The notes under the pieces are model-generated. The model was not told where the DNA came from, did not search any database, and was given only the letters and a program-made list of their open reading frames with translations. A DNA stretch of 64,000 nucleotides from Ditylenchus dipsaci (lineage: Eukaryota > Nematoda > Chromadorea > Rhabditida > Anguinidae): the NCBI GenBank assembly GCA_004194705.1, contig SADC01001284.1, forward strand, positions 496,001 through 560,000, written 5' to 3'. Of this stretch, positions 31,900 to 42,800 are shown piece after piece. The position numbers and the translations under genes were made by a program. The first letter of the stretch is position 1, and the number at the start of each line of letters is the position of its first letter.

Positions 31900-33386
31900 C
31901 TAACAACAAAACAATTGAGCACGGCGGAAAATATTCAGATCGGCGTCGAAAATGAAACTTAGGTTGTCGGGAGACACCGGTTCTTCGTCATTGTCGTCCT
32001 TCAGTTCTATTTCTGATCCATTCTCTTCCGCTTCCGCCTCGGCTTCATCTTTCCGGCCACCGGATCGTAGAACTTGGCCATGTGGTACTGCATTCGACAG
32101 AGAAACGGCAAGCGCTGTCGTAGGAGCATATCCGCATTCGAGTAGTCCGGGACGAGCTTGAAGAACTGACGCTCTGAGTTTTCCACCTTTGTCGACCGAG
32201 CTCCGCGCAAAGGATCCGCCGGATGAATCGCATTCCTGAAAAGCCACTCCATTGAATTTATGTTTCAAAAGATAAAATGCAACTGGTTGCCAATTGCCAA
32301 GTTGTTTCCTCTTCTTCCTTCAGGCGCACGATGAAGTGACTGAGATTGAGATTGCGTTTCGAGAACTTCTTATTGAACAGCCGATGCCAGCCTTCCGTGG
32401 CGTTTTTAGTCCGCGGAGCCTTGTTCAGAACGGACGAGAAGACATTCCACCCAGCGACTGGAAAGAGCGCATCAATCGGAAAACCGTTTCCATCCAGGCG
32501 ACGAACGTACGTATTTTCGAACTAGTTCAGGTGAGCTAAGGAATAAAAATCATTACGTTTCAAACAGATCCAAAAAATCCAAACCTCTCAAATGCTCTAC
32601 TTTGTTTTGGTCCACCGAGACATCTTCAATCATCGTTTCTACGGCAGTAACCACATCGTCGAATCCCAGAGTGACTTCCTTGACGGAAGAAAAGCGAGAG
32701 CACTGAGGCAACGGAGCAGCATTTTCACATCGGCGTTGGCGTAGAGCGGAAGCAATCCCTTCTTTCTGAGACTCGAGAAGACGGCTTGCGACTGATGAAA
32801 CAAGCAGTAGTTGAATTCGGCCAGCGGAAAACGCTCCTTCAGATCGATCAGCGGCGCGGCCTCGAAATTTAAAAAGCAATTGTTCAAAAAAACAAACACA
32901 GAAGCAAACAAACAAGCAAAAAACCAACCTGACATCACCGACTGAGGCACGATTTCCGGGCGAGTTTCGAAAACGGCTTTGAACGCTCGCTTGTAACTTT
33001 CCGCAGACTTGTTTGGAAGAAGGAAAAGATGCACGGAAAAGTCGATTCGTCTTTGAAGCAGTTCAGCGTGAAGAGTTGAGAAAAGTAAGTCGGGCAGCAG
33101 AAAAATGTTTATAAACAGATGGAAATCAGTGCTGTAACATCAAAACAAAACGTAGAAAAGTACCATCAATTGACCATCTTTGGTTCTCCATTAAGAAATC
33201 CAGTCCACGGTCCGACGCGAAGATGAGGACCGCCTGCTTGTTTGGCTCGAGCACACGCGAATCATGTAGAAGGAAACGGCCACCCCGAGTCGTGGTTTTG
33301 AAGTCCTCGGCAAGCACCATCTCTCTAAGATTCTTGTCGACGCCAGCTGCTCCCTTTGGCTTGCGGGTGTTCGTGACCTGAAACAC
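31900..33386 (-). pseudogene. MULE (Mutator-like) transposase, 5'-truncated with frameshifts
   Basis: On the minus strand the frame begins VTNTRKPKGAAGVDKNLREM after an acceptor. It has FLLHDSRVLEPNKQAVLIFA and ENQRWSIDGTF (first catalytic Asp region), AESYKRAFKAVFETRPEIVP, FEAAPLIDLKERFPLAEFNY and CLFHQSQAVFSSLRKKGLLP. After a shift comes LGFDDVVTAVETMIEDV, and then TYVRRLDGNGFPIDALFPV, NKAPRTKNATEGWHRLFNKK and LSHFIVRLKEEEE. This is the order of metazoan MULE transposases. The acidic second motif reads NFEAA where DFE is usual, across a doubtful splice. Frame changes are visible near 32690 and 32050, and the FLYWCH-type N-terminal domain is missing because the sequence switches at 33405 to the duplicated block. 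Confidence 0.82.
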
Positions 33387-35049
33387 TTTCGAAAATTTGG
33401 AAACACAAGTTAATATGGCTTTTGTCTATGCTGATCAAAATGAACCGCTGGAAGGGGAAGAAGAATTCCAAGTCCGCAGCCAACGACTAGAGCTTGAAAG
33501 AATTGATCCCAGCGATTCCAGGTCTCAAGACCATTGTTTGTAAATGGAAAGCTGGAAAACCCTTCGTACCAACTACTGAGATTAGACTCGACCCGGGAAG
33601 AGCGAAAGTAGGAGATGAAGTCTGTGCAAATTGTTATATTTGAGCAGGTGACCCGCATAAGAAAGCTCTACTCTTGTTCTTTCTATTGCGCATATTAGAT
33701 TATGGTTGTGTACACAATTTTTTAAAATTTTGGCCTTATGAATGCAGGTACCTGAAATATCTAGGTTTTTCTTCTTTTACCTATATGTCTGTCGGTAATT
33801 AGAGAGGAAGCAAATAACAACCACTCAAAAGATAGTCCTGTCTCCTCCCTACAAGATTTTGTCTACAGAATTTAAAAAGGTTAACTGTATAAAGAGTTAC
33901 AGCAATTTTTATGCTTTCGTGTCAAGACCCAAAATTTGAAAAATTCAAACTTTGAGAGGCTGTATCTCTGCACAGAGCACGAATTCCGAAAAGATCTAAG
34001 CACTTTTGCTTACAACATGGGTATGCTCTACCAGAATATACACTTGTCACAGTCCGTATTGCGAGGGTTAAGAACCTGTAAGATACTCTAACCATTCGAA
34101 TTATACCCTAACCGCAAAATAAGGTATAGTCAAACCCTCTTAACTCGGCACGCTTTGGTATAAGACTATTAGCGAGCGTGCCGCATTAGGGTGCTTTTTC
34201 CAAGGAAGTTTTCGGACAAAGTCAAGCACTAGATTAGTGAGATTGCTGCATGATACATTAGGGAATTCCGATCTAAATAGGTTTCACTGTAGCGCATTTT
34301 CGAAGGTGTCATGAACGACATATTGCTATCGACATATTGTTTTTTAACTTGGCACCTGTTAAGGCGCCAGTCACCCTTGTCTGTATATATTTACTAATAT
34401 TTTTATTTTTACACTTTATCCTTCCAATAACATTTGAAAAATTATCAGCATTATATAAACAAAAGAAATTAGAGCAGTAATAGTAAAAGATTGCGCAAGA
34501 ATCAGTGGTCAAGCAATGGCAACGTTTGTGCAAACAAACAGAGTAAAAACAAGTTTAGAACAATCAAAAATGCAAGCTAAACCCCTTTTGCCATTTAGTT
34601 ACGCCTACCGTTATAAATCAAGTTTATGCCACAAATTTATGATCTAGCATATAGAGAGGACGGTGAAAACGATTTCATACTCAAAATATTTCTTTTTATT
34701 CAAAACAGCCAAAACGCATACAGCTGAATTTTTATTTTCAAAGACATTTAAATTTTAAAAAATATATATAAGAAGTTCTTATTAAGAACACAAAAGAATG
34801 TTACGAAATTCAGAAAACCGTTTTTTGAATTTTTGTCCCTCATTTAAAGTTGTAGAATGGTCAATTGGCATGAATGACCGAGTTGACCGGAGAATTTGGA
34901 ACATTTCACAACTCGATTTTGAATCAATGGATGGTGGAAGTTGGGTATATAAAATATATGATAAATAAAATTTTGTAGCACTTTGCCTAAAAATGATGCG
35001 TTTTGCTATTAAATAATGACAAAAATAGAAAAAAATTGGATGGTTACGA

Positions 35050-35475
35050 AAACACCCGCTTTTTTACTGTAAATCTCCCGCGTTTTTGTCTTAAATACCC
35101 CGCTTAATTTTAAAATTGAATTTCTACCGTTTTTTAAACAAATATTTTTTTTTGTAAAATTTAAAATTTTTTACACCATCGTGTAGTCTTGGATCTCAGC
35201 TATCTCATAAGCTATAAATTTAACTTGTAAAATATAAAAAAAAAGAGATTTATGTATTTGAATGGAGGCACCTGAACCAAATAATTACTTTCTTCTGGTA
35301 CGTAAATCTGTTAATTTTGATATTATACATTTAAGTGTTATGGCTCATTGGAAAACAATATGATGGTAGGAGGGGTTTTTTTTAAATAATCTTAAAATAA
35401 GAGAAAAATCAAATTTTAACAATTAAGCGTGTGATTTAAGACAAAAAGGCGGGAGATTTAAGAAAATAAGCGGGA
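35050..35475. repeat. Foldback with CCCGC...GCGGGAG ends
   Basis: ACCCGCTTTTTTACTGTAAA and TCTCCCGCGTTTTTGTCTTAA on the left match GACAAAAAGGCGGGAGATTT and AATAAGCGGGAGG on the right in inverse order. A second copy lies in the duplicate block (about 41500-41935). Confidence 0.75.
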
Positions 35476-35531
35476 GGAATCAATTTCATCCAAAAATTGT
35501 GAGTTCAGCAGTTTTCAGAGGCTTCAAGGTG

Positions 35532-35789
35532 TCATGCTTTAGGAGATGCAGGGGAAGTGTTTCCTCCTCCCACATTGGAACCCGTAGAAGTAGTGGTGGT
35601 GAGAAGGGTGGCAGGACCAGTGGTTGTGCTATGGTTGTTGTTGTTGATGCTAGTATTGCTGCTAATGGTTGAGAGTTGAGGTTGCTGAGAACAACTGGCT
35701 ACTTTGGATTGATTGTGCGAGTTTGAGAAACTCGACAAATTGGGGAATCGCAAGCCAGCAATGTTCTGCGATAACAATTTCACTGGAAT
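35532..35789 (-). CDS. Terminal exon of an unrecognised gene (copy 1)
   Basis: After a good acceptor (TTTAATTGCAG) a phase-0 frame reads IPVKLLSQNIAGLRFPNLSS, then a low-complexity Ser/Thr/Asn-rich tail, and stops after SPASPKA. Frame, acceptor and composition suggest the last exon of a longer protein with a disordered C terminus. An identical exon occurs at 41987-42244 in the second copy. No upstream exon could be assigned securely; the minus-strand exon at 46138-46649 is one candidate. Confidence 0.45.
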   Translation of the reverse strand: MPVKLLSQNIAGLRFPNLSSFSNSHNQSKVASCSQQPQLSTISSNTSINNNNHSTTTGPATLLTTTTSTGSNVGGGNTSPASPKA

Positions 35790-36014
35790 CTGCAATTAAA
35801 AAGGGGTTTGATTGTTTTGATAAAAGTTAGTCTGTTTTTAGATGGATAAAAAAGGGTTAGAATGCGTTCAAAAACTGTTATTTCAGTGCTAAAAAGCAAT
35901 TTTAAAAATAGGTATTAGTAAGCAGAAAGTGAATTTTAGTCATTATTTTTAATTGTGTGAAATTTATTTTTTCGCTACGAGCAATTTTTTTATAGGGATG
36001 GGAATGAAAATTTA

Positions 36015-36304
36015 TCAGGTCGTTCGATAAGTTCTTCTACTTTTTTTATTATGACGAAATTCATTTATTAGACATGAGTCACACCACTAATGTTATATAC
36101 CATAAAAAGCTCTTTTATTCTACTTAAAAAATTTGGTTTTTATTCTATTCTGAATTTTTTAACATAAAAGCAAAGTGCTATAATGAAAAGTAAATTAGAA
36201 GAAAAGAGCTTGTTTTTGGTATATAACGTTATTAATGAGACTTATGTCTGATAAATAAATTTCTTCATAATGAAAAAAGCATAAGAACTTATCCAACAAC
36301 TTGA
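36015..36304. repeat. Mariner-like MITE
   Basis: Ends TCAGGTCGTTCGATAAGTTC and GAACTTATCCAACAACTTGA, flanked by TA. Inner arms contain TTATATACCATAAAAAGCTC and its inverse. A second copy lies at about 42467-42757. Confidence 0.8.
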
Positions 36305-37194
36305 TACAAAAGGTATACTTTGATTAATTTTTTAAAGAAAAAGTCATTTTATCCAGTGAATATCGCCAATTTGAAGCGAAAAAATATTTTTGAGTAAAGT
36401 TAGTAAAATAGAAAAGATTTAGGGTCCTGAAAAAACACAAATCTTAGATGTAACTACTTTTTCAATGGAATTTTTTTTTGTTTGCGATAGCCTTTTTATT
36501 GTACTTAAAGGAGGGGTGAAAGCTGTTAAGGAGATGGTCTCGACACGAAAGGATTATTCCAAGTTTTTTTTTTTTGAATGTGGTTTTAGAGCCATTTTTG
36601 TCGACAACTCGGTTTTTTATGTCAGACAAACTTAAAAGTTGGATTAGCATCATCAATATCGGAAAATTCCCTAAAAATCAAAATGTAACATAAAAATCAA
36701 CCTTTTTCAATGGGGTTTTCCTTTTCAATTTCGATTTTTAGGGAAATTTCTAAAAGAAATTAGAAATTCTGATGTTGATGATGCTAATCTAACTTTCAAT
36801 TCTGCACTAGTTGTCTGACATCAGAACACCAAGTTGTCGACAAAATATGGCTCTTAAACCACATTCATAAAACACAAAACTTGGATGAATCCTTTCGTGT
36901 TGAGACTATATCCTTAACCTAGTACACAATGATCCGTTTTTCGTCCGCATACGCATTTTTTGTGTTCACAATGCATCCGCAATGCTGTCCGCATGCTGAC
37001 CGCATGCTGACCGCATTGCGGACCGCATCCGGATGCAGAAGACGTTGCGGAAGCGTGTTCACAATAGGCTTAGCGGAGGTGGGTGTGGTGCGGAGGCCGA
37101 TTCGGAAGCTTTCAATAATTTTGAATTATTTTGTGGTATATTGACGCATACATTATTAACTCGAGATACTCTTTTTTTACTTCATTCGCCTGGG

Positions 37195-37465
37195 GCCTAT
37201 TCCAACATATGAGAGTTGAGAGTAGATAGTGTTGCAACAATTGAGAGTTGAGAGTAATAGTTGAGAGTTGAGAGTAGACAGTTGATAGTTGATAGTGTTC
37301 CAATACTTGAGAGTACTTCACTCTCAGCTATCAACTATTTAAAAAAATGGAGGGTGACCCTTCCCCCTCTGTTTTTTCTGATTATTATCAACTATCAACT
37401 CTCAATTGTTGGAACACTATCAACTATCAACTCTCTACTCTCAACTATCAACTCTCATCTGTTGA
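37195..37465. repeat. Foldback with GAGAGTTGA/GATAGTTGATAG reiterations
   Basis: Ends GGCCTATTCCAACATATGAG and CATCTGTTGAAATAGGCC; the arms are runs of GAGAGTTGAGAGT, ATAGTTGATAGTGTTCCAA and their inverses. Confidence 0.85.
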
Positions 37466-37510
37466 AATAGGCCCGTGATACTTGCTTTCTGAGACTTTAG
37501 AATAGTTATA

Positions 37511-37694
37511 CAGTCAACTCTCGATTTAACGAACCCTCAATTTAACGAAACTCTTGATTTAACGAACTTTTTTCATCGCCTATTTGGCCAGCGATTAAAT
37601 AAAATGACTAAAATTAACTCTTGATTTAACGAAACTCTCGGTTTAACGAACATTTTTTCCGGTCCCCAGGGGTTCGTTAAATCGAGAGTTGACT
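37511..37694. repeat. Pogo-like MITE with TTTAACGAA units
   Basis: Ends CAGTCAACTCTCGATTTAAC and its inverse, flanked by TA. Five internal units of CTCGATTTAACGAAC point inward from both sides. Confidence 0.9.
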
Positions 37695-38155
37695 GTAATT
37701 AAAAATTAAAGAAGGCTTTACCATCTCACCTTATATTTACATTTATGCATGAAATATTTGTGAAGATATAAATCAAAAAACAATTCAGTATTACTTAGAC
37801 ACATCACGTTCGGATGCATTGTGAACACTGAAAAACGGATGTGGATGCGGAAACCGGCAAAGGTGCGGAACCAAAAAAAAACAAATTTCATTCTTGTGTA
37901 CGTAGCTTTATAGCTTTTACCCCTCCTTTAAAGTGGAAATCAGGCACTCGGGAAAAGATTTTCAAGTACAGAGCTTTATAATAGCGTAAAAGGTTTATTC
38001 GTAGAAAAAATGCTTTTAAATTATATTTTGTGCTAACTTATTTCCGTACAATAAGCGAAAAAAAAATTTTTGAAATAAATATCAAATATCTGCAAAGTAA
38101 GTTTTTCATTCTCGGAATCGATTCGACGAGCTAAATGAAATATTAATGTTTTGCT

Positions 38156-38640
38156 ATGGTAAATCCTCTAATAAGTCAACCACTCTTTTATTCGAAACTC
38201 TGTGTTTTTGTTTTGACAATCTTTCTGACGATTAATTTCAATCAATTTATCACCCAATTTGTAGCCAGTGCAGTGAGCTACCAAACGGGTGGTAACTTGC
38301 TTAACACGAGAATACCGAACTGTGAGACCAGCAGATTCTGATGCCGAATTTCATGCTGATTTTTGCGGAACGGCAATTTTGCGGCCAACACTCCACCCAC
38401 GGTTATGTGACATTTCAGCTAAACAAAAATATAAAAAACAGAATGTGGCGGTTATTCTGACACCAAATGCAGCAGTACTTCACAACAAATTTTGATAAAC
38501 AATGAGAATAAACATGTCAATTGTAACACAAAATGTTCTAACCTTTTTCTGCTAGACAAACCATCGATTTCAACACCGGATTTATGATAAGCGTGGTTAA
38601 TTTGCTTACAAAGCTGTTCTTGAATGGCCAAGAGACAGTC
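38156..38640 (+). pseudogene. Plus-strand member of a tail-to-tail gene-like pair
   Basis: It begins MVNPLISQPLFYSKLCVFVL with a hydrophobic N terminus. LTREYRTVRPADSDAEFHAD follows in a second frame. After an acceptor at about 38556, QTIDFNTGFMISVVNLLTKL ends at a TGA. The middle exon is interrupted by stops compared with its inverted partner at 38690-39157. Unrecognised family; probably a decayed paralogue. Confidence 0.4.
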
Positions 38641-38689
38641 ACGATTTGAATTCTGCTCGAGACGATAAATTTTTGAATTTTAAAATTAA

Positions 38690-39157
38690 ATATTTATTGT
38701 ATTAAGCGAAATTCGAAATTTAACAGTCTCTTTGGCAATCCAAGAGCAGTAAGCAAATTGACCACGCTGAACATGAATCCAATGTTTTAATCAATGGTTT
38801 GTCTAACAGAAAAAAAGTTATAGCATTTTATGCCGCAATTTACCTGTTTATTTCGCATTGTTTGTCACAATTTTGTTGTGAAGTACTGCTGCATTTGGTG
38901 TTAGAACAGCCGCTACATTCTGTTTTTTCTTTTTCATTTAGCTGAAATATCACATAACCGTTGTAGCGAAAGTTACAGGCACTTTTCACAGCGTGTTCGC
39001 TCGAAATATTGCCGCTCCAAAATAATCCATTGCGATAAAATGAATCAGCATTAAATTCTGCATCAGAACCTGCTGGTCTTACAGTTCGGTATTCTCGTGT
39101 TAAAAGCAGTCTTGTAAAGGGGCTTAAAAACATGATTTTTATTAGAGGATTCATCAA
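38690..39157 (-). CDS. Minus-strand member of a tail-to-tail gene-like pair
   Basis: The first exon starts MMNPLIKIMFLSPFTRLLLT, continues EYRTVRPAGSDAEFNADSFY and WSGNISSEHAVKSACNFRYN, then a Cys-rich stretch (CSGCSNTKCSSTSQQNCDKQ), and ends at a GTAAAT donor (about 38845). A short second exon near 38800-38690 carries NIGFMFSVVNLLTALGLPKR. The hydrophobic start and Cys content would suit a small secreted or membrane protein, but I do not recognise it. A second copy, with a run-length frameshift, lies at about 45130-45605. Confidence 0.4.
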
Positions 39158-39866
39158 AAAGTCAAAAAATGGTTTTGTGTAAAAATAGCTTTAGACAAAT
39201 AAGGCGAAATGGCGATAAAACACCGGTAACAGTTAGGGACTGACGATTGACTCCGTCTTAAGAAAAGCTGGTCTACCCTGCGTTAAAGATTCACCTAAGC
39301 TAAAAATGGCTGCTTCTCTGGCTCTATTTTTATCCATGATCGAAAACATAACATCCATTTAATTTAGCCATGAATTTGTCTACAACCGACTAAAAAGTTT
39401 TCAAAATGATTGTGTTAGTCATACATAACCAAATATCAGTATTAGAATTGTGTGCAGGGTTTGAAAATTTCAAAAATCAGCTTTGTTCATCATCTTATGG
39501 TTTTCAATAAAATGATCGAAAAGAGAGAAAACTGATTTTAAAAATGTTTAAATTCGCAACAAACTAACATAAATTTTATAATTTTCCGTTAATACTCCAA
39601 GATTACAAAAATTTTCAAAAAACTTAAAAGACAAAAAAAAGCACCAAGCTACAAAAAGCCAAAGCACACAACACAAACTCTAGTATGCCTACTGGAATGT
39701 GGTCGAGGTGGGCAAATCCGCTGAAGGTTGTCTAAAGGGCAGCGGACTTTCAGTAGATGCTGCCTTTTGATCCACCGTCGATGAGCTTCTCAACGGGCCC
39801 ATTTTGATACGGGCTAGTCCAGATGCTGGGGACGCTTCCCTGGGGAGTTTGTCCAAGGGAGTTTGT

Positions 39867-42800
39867 ACAAGTTAATATGGCTTTTGTCTATGCTGATCAA
39901 AATGAACCGCTGGAAGGGAAGAAGAATTCCAAGTCCGCAGCCAACGACTAGAGCTTGAAAGAATTGATCCCAGCGATTCCAGGTCTCAAGACCATTGTTT
40001 GTAAATGGAAAGCTGGAAAACCCTTCGTACCAACTACTGAGATTAGACTCGACCCGGGAAGAGCGAAAGTAGGAGATGAAGTCTGTGCAAATTGTTATAT
40101 TTGAGCAGGTGACCCGCATAAGAAAGCTCTACTCTTGTTCTTTCTATTGCGCATATTAGATTATGGTTGTGTACACAATTTTTTAAAATTTTGGCCTTAT
40201 GAATGCAGGTACCTGAAATATCTAGGTTTTTCTTCTTTTACCTATATGTCTGTCGGTAATTAGAGAGGAAGCAAATAACAACCACTCAAAAGATAGTCCT
40301 GTCTCCTCCTACAAGATTTTGTCTACAGAATTTAAAAGGTTAACTGTATAAAGAGTTACAGCAATTTTTATGCTTTCGTGTCAAGACCCAAATTTGAAAA
40401 ATTCAAACTTTGAGAGGCTGTATCTCTGCACAGAGCACGAATTCCGAAAAGATCTAAGCACTTTTGCTTACAACATGGGTATGCTCTACCAGAATATACA
40501 CTTGTCACAGTCCGTATTGCGAGGGTTAAGAACCTGTAAGATACTCTAACCATTCGAATTATACCTAACCGCAAAATAAGGTATAGTCAAACCTCTTAAC
40601 TCGGCACGCTTTGGTATAAGACTATTAGCGAGCGTGCCGCATTAGGGTGCTTTTTCCAAGGAAGTTTTCGGACAAAGTCAAGCACTAGATTAGTGAGATT
40701 GCTGCATGATACATTAGGGAATTCCGATCTAAATAGGTTTCACTGTAGCGCATTTTCGAAGGTGTCATGAACGACATATTGCTATCGACATATTGTTTTT
40801 TAACTTGGCACCTGTTAAGGCGCCAGTCACCTTGTCTGTATATATTTACTAATATTTTTATTTTTACACTTTATCCTTCCAATAACATTTGAAAAATTAT
40901 CAGCATTATATAAACAAAAGAAATTTAGAGCAGTAATAGTAAAAGATTGCGCAAGAATCAGTGGTCAAGCAATGGCACGTTTGTGCAAACAAACAGAGTA
41001 AAAACAAGTTTAGAACAATCAAAAATGCAAGCTAACCCTTTTGCCATTTAGTTACGCCTACCGTTATAAATCAAGTTTATGCCACAAATTTATGATCTAG
41101 CATATAGAGAGGACGGTGAAAACGATTTCATACTCAAAATATTTCTTTTTATTCAAAACAGCCAAAACGCATACAGCTGAATTTTTATTTTCAAAGACAT
41201 TTAAATTTTAAAAATATATATAAGAAGTTCTTATTAAGAACACAAAAGAATGTTACGAAAATTCAGAAAACCGTTTTTTGAATTTTTGTCCCTCATTTAA
41301 AGTTGTAGAATGGTCAATTGGCATGAATGACCGAGTTGACCGGAGAATTTGGAACATTTCACAAACTCGATTTTGAATCAATGGATGGTGGAAGTTGGGT
41401 ATATAAAATATATGATAAATAAAATTTTGTAGCACTTTGCCTAAAAATGATGCGTTTTGCTATTAAATAATGACAAAAATAGAAAAAATTGGATGGTTAC
41501 GAAAACACCCGCTTTTTTACTGTAAATCTCCCGCGTTTTTGTCTTAAATACCCGCTTAATTTTAAAATTGAATTTTCTACCGTTTTTTAAACAATATTTT
41601 TTTTTGTAAAATTTAAAATTTTTTACACCATCGTGTAGTCTTGGATCTCAGCTATCTCATAAGCTATAAATTTAACTTGTAAAATATAAAAAAAAGAGAT
41701 TTATGTATTTGAATGGAGGCACCTGAACCAAATAATTACTTTCTTCTGGTACGTAAATCTGTTAATTTTTGATATTATACATTTAAGTGTTATGGCTCAT
41801 TGGAAAACCAATATGATGGTAGGAGGGGTTTTTTTTTAAATAATCTTAAAATAAGAGAAAAAATCAAATTTTAACAATTAAGCGTGTGATTTAAGACAAA
41901 AAGGCGGGAGATTTAAGAAAATAAGCGGGAGGAATCAATTTCATCCAAAAATTGTGAGTTCAGCAGTTTTCAGAGGCTTCAAGGTGTCATGCTTTAGGAG
42001 ATGCAGGGGAAGTGTTTCCTCCTCCCACATTGGAACCCGTAGAAGTAGTGGTGGTGAGAAGGGTGGCAGGACCAGTGGTTGTGCTATGGTTGTTGTTGTT
42101 GATGCTAGTATTGCTGCTAATGGTTGAGAGTTGAGGTTGCTGAGAACAACTGGCTACTTTGGATTGATTGTGCGAGTTTGAGAAACTCGACAAATTGGGG
42201 AATCGCAAGCCAGCAATGTTCTGCGATAACAATTTCACTGGAATCTGCAATTAAAAAGGGGTTTGATTGTTTTGATAAAAGTTAGTCTGTTTTTAGATGG
42301 ATAAAAAAGGGTTAGAATGCGTTCAAAAACTGTTATTTCAGTGCTAAAAAGCAATTTTAAAAATAGGTATTAGTAAGCAGAAAGTGAATTTTAGTCATTA
42401 TTTTTAATTGTGTGAAATTTATTTTTTCGCTACGAGCAATTTTTTATAGGGATGGGAATGAAAATTTATCAGGTCGTTCGATAAGTTCTTCTACTTTTTT
42501 ATTATGACGAAATTCATTTATTAGACATGAGTCACACCACTAATGTTATATACCATAAAAAGCTCTTTTATTCTACTTAAAAAATTTGGTTTTTATTCTA
42601 TTCTGAATTTTTAACATAAAAGCAAAGTGCTATAATGAAAAGTAAATTAGAAGAAAAGAGCTTGTTTTTGGTATATAACGTTATTAATGAGACTTATGTC
42701 TGATAAATAAATTTCTTCATAATGAAAAAAGCATAAGAACTTATCCAACAACTTGATACAAAAGGTATACTTTGATTAATTTTTTAAAGAAAAAGTCATT

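Larger units (their letters stand above)
36508..37940. repeat. AGGGGTGAAAGCTG foldback interrupted by a second element
   Basis: The left end GAGGGGTGAAAGCTGTTAAG and the arm to about 36916 match the uninterrupted relative at 48480-48955. The right terminus (AGCTTTTACCCCTCCTTTAA) appears only at about 37912-37931. Between them lies an element with GTACACAATGATCCGTTTTT and TTCTTGTGTAC ends that carries GTCCGCATGCTGACCGCATG repeats. Inside that lie a GAGAGTTGATAGTTGATAG foldback (37195-37465) and a pogo-like MITE (37511-37694). The same nest is repeated in the duplicate block. Confidence 0.8.
33405..39854. repeat. Copy 1 of a 6.45-kb direct tandem duplication
   Basis: It runs from ACAAGTTAATATGG to GGGGAGTTTGTCC and matches 39867-46301 throughout. 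Differences are almost only single-base changes in run length (GGGG/GGG near 33457, CCC/CC near 33850, AAAAA/AAAA near 33875, CCCC/CC near 34575). Contents: the exon at 35532, MITEs at 35050-35475, 36015-36304, 36508-37940 and 37511-37694, and a tail-to-tail gene-like pair at 38156-39157. Confidence 0.95.

Noticed and set aside
36929..37144. 71-codon frame with many Cys and Arg, present in both duplicate copies
   Set aside because: It lies in GTCCGCATGCTGACCGCATG-type terminal repeats of a nested element.
38281..38495. Separate plus-strand gene starting MVTCLTREYRTV
   Set aside because: It is part of the decayed plus-strand half of the inverted pair and lacks the conserved middle region.
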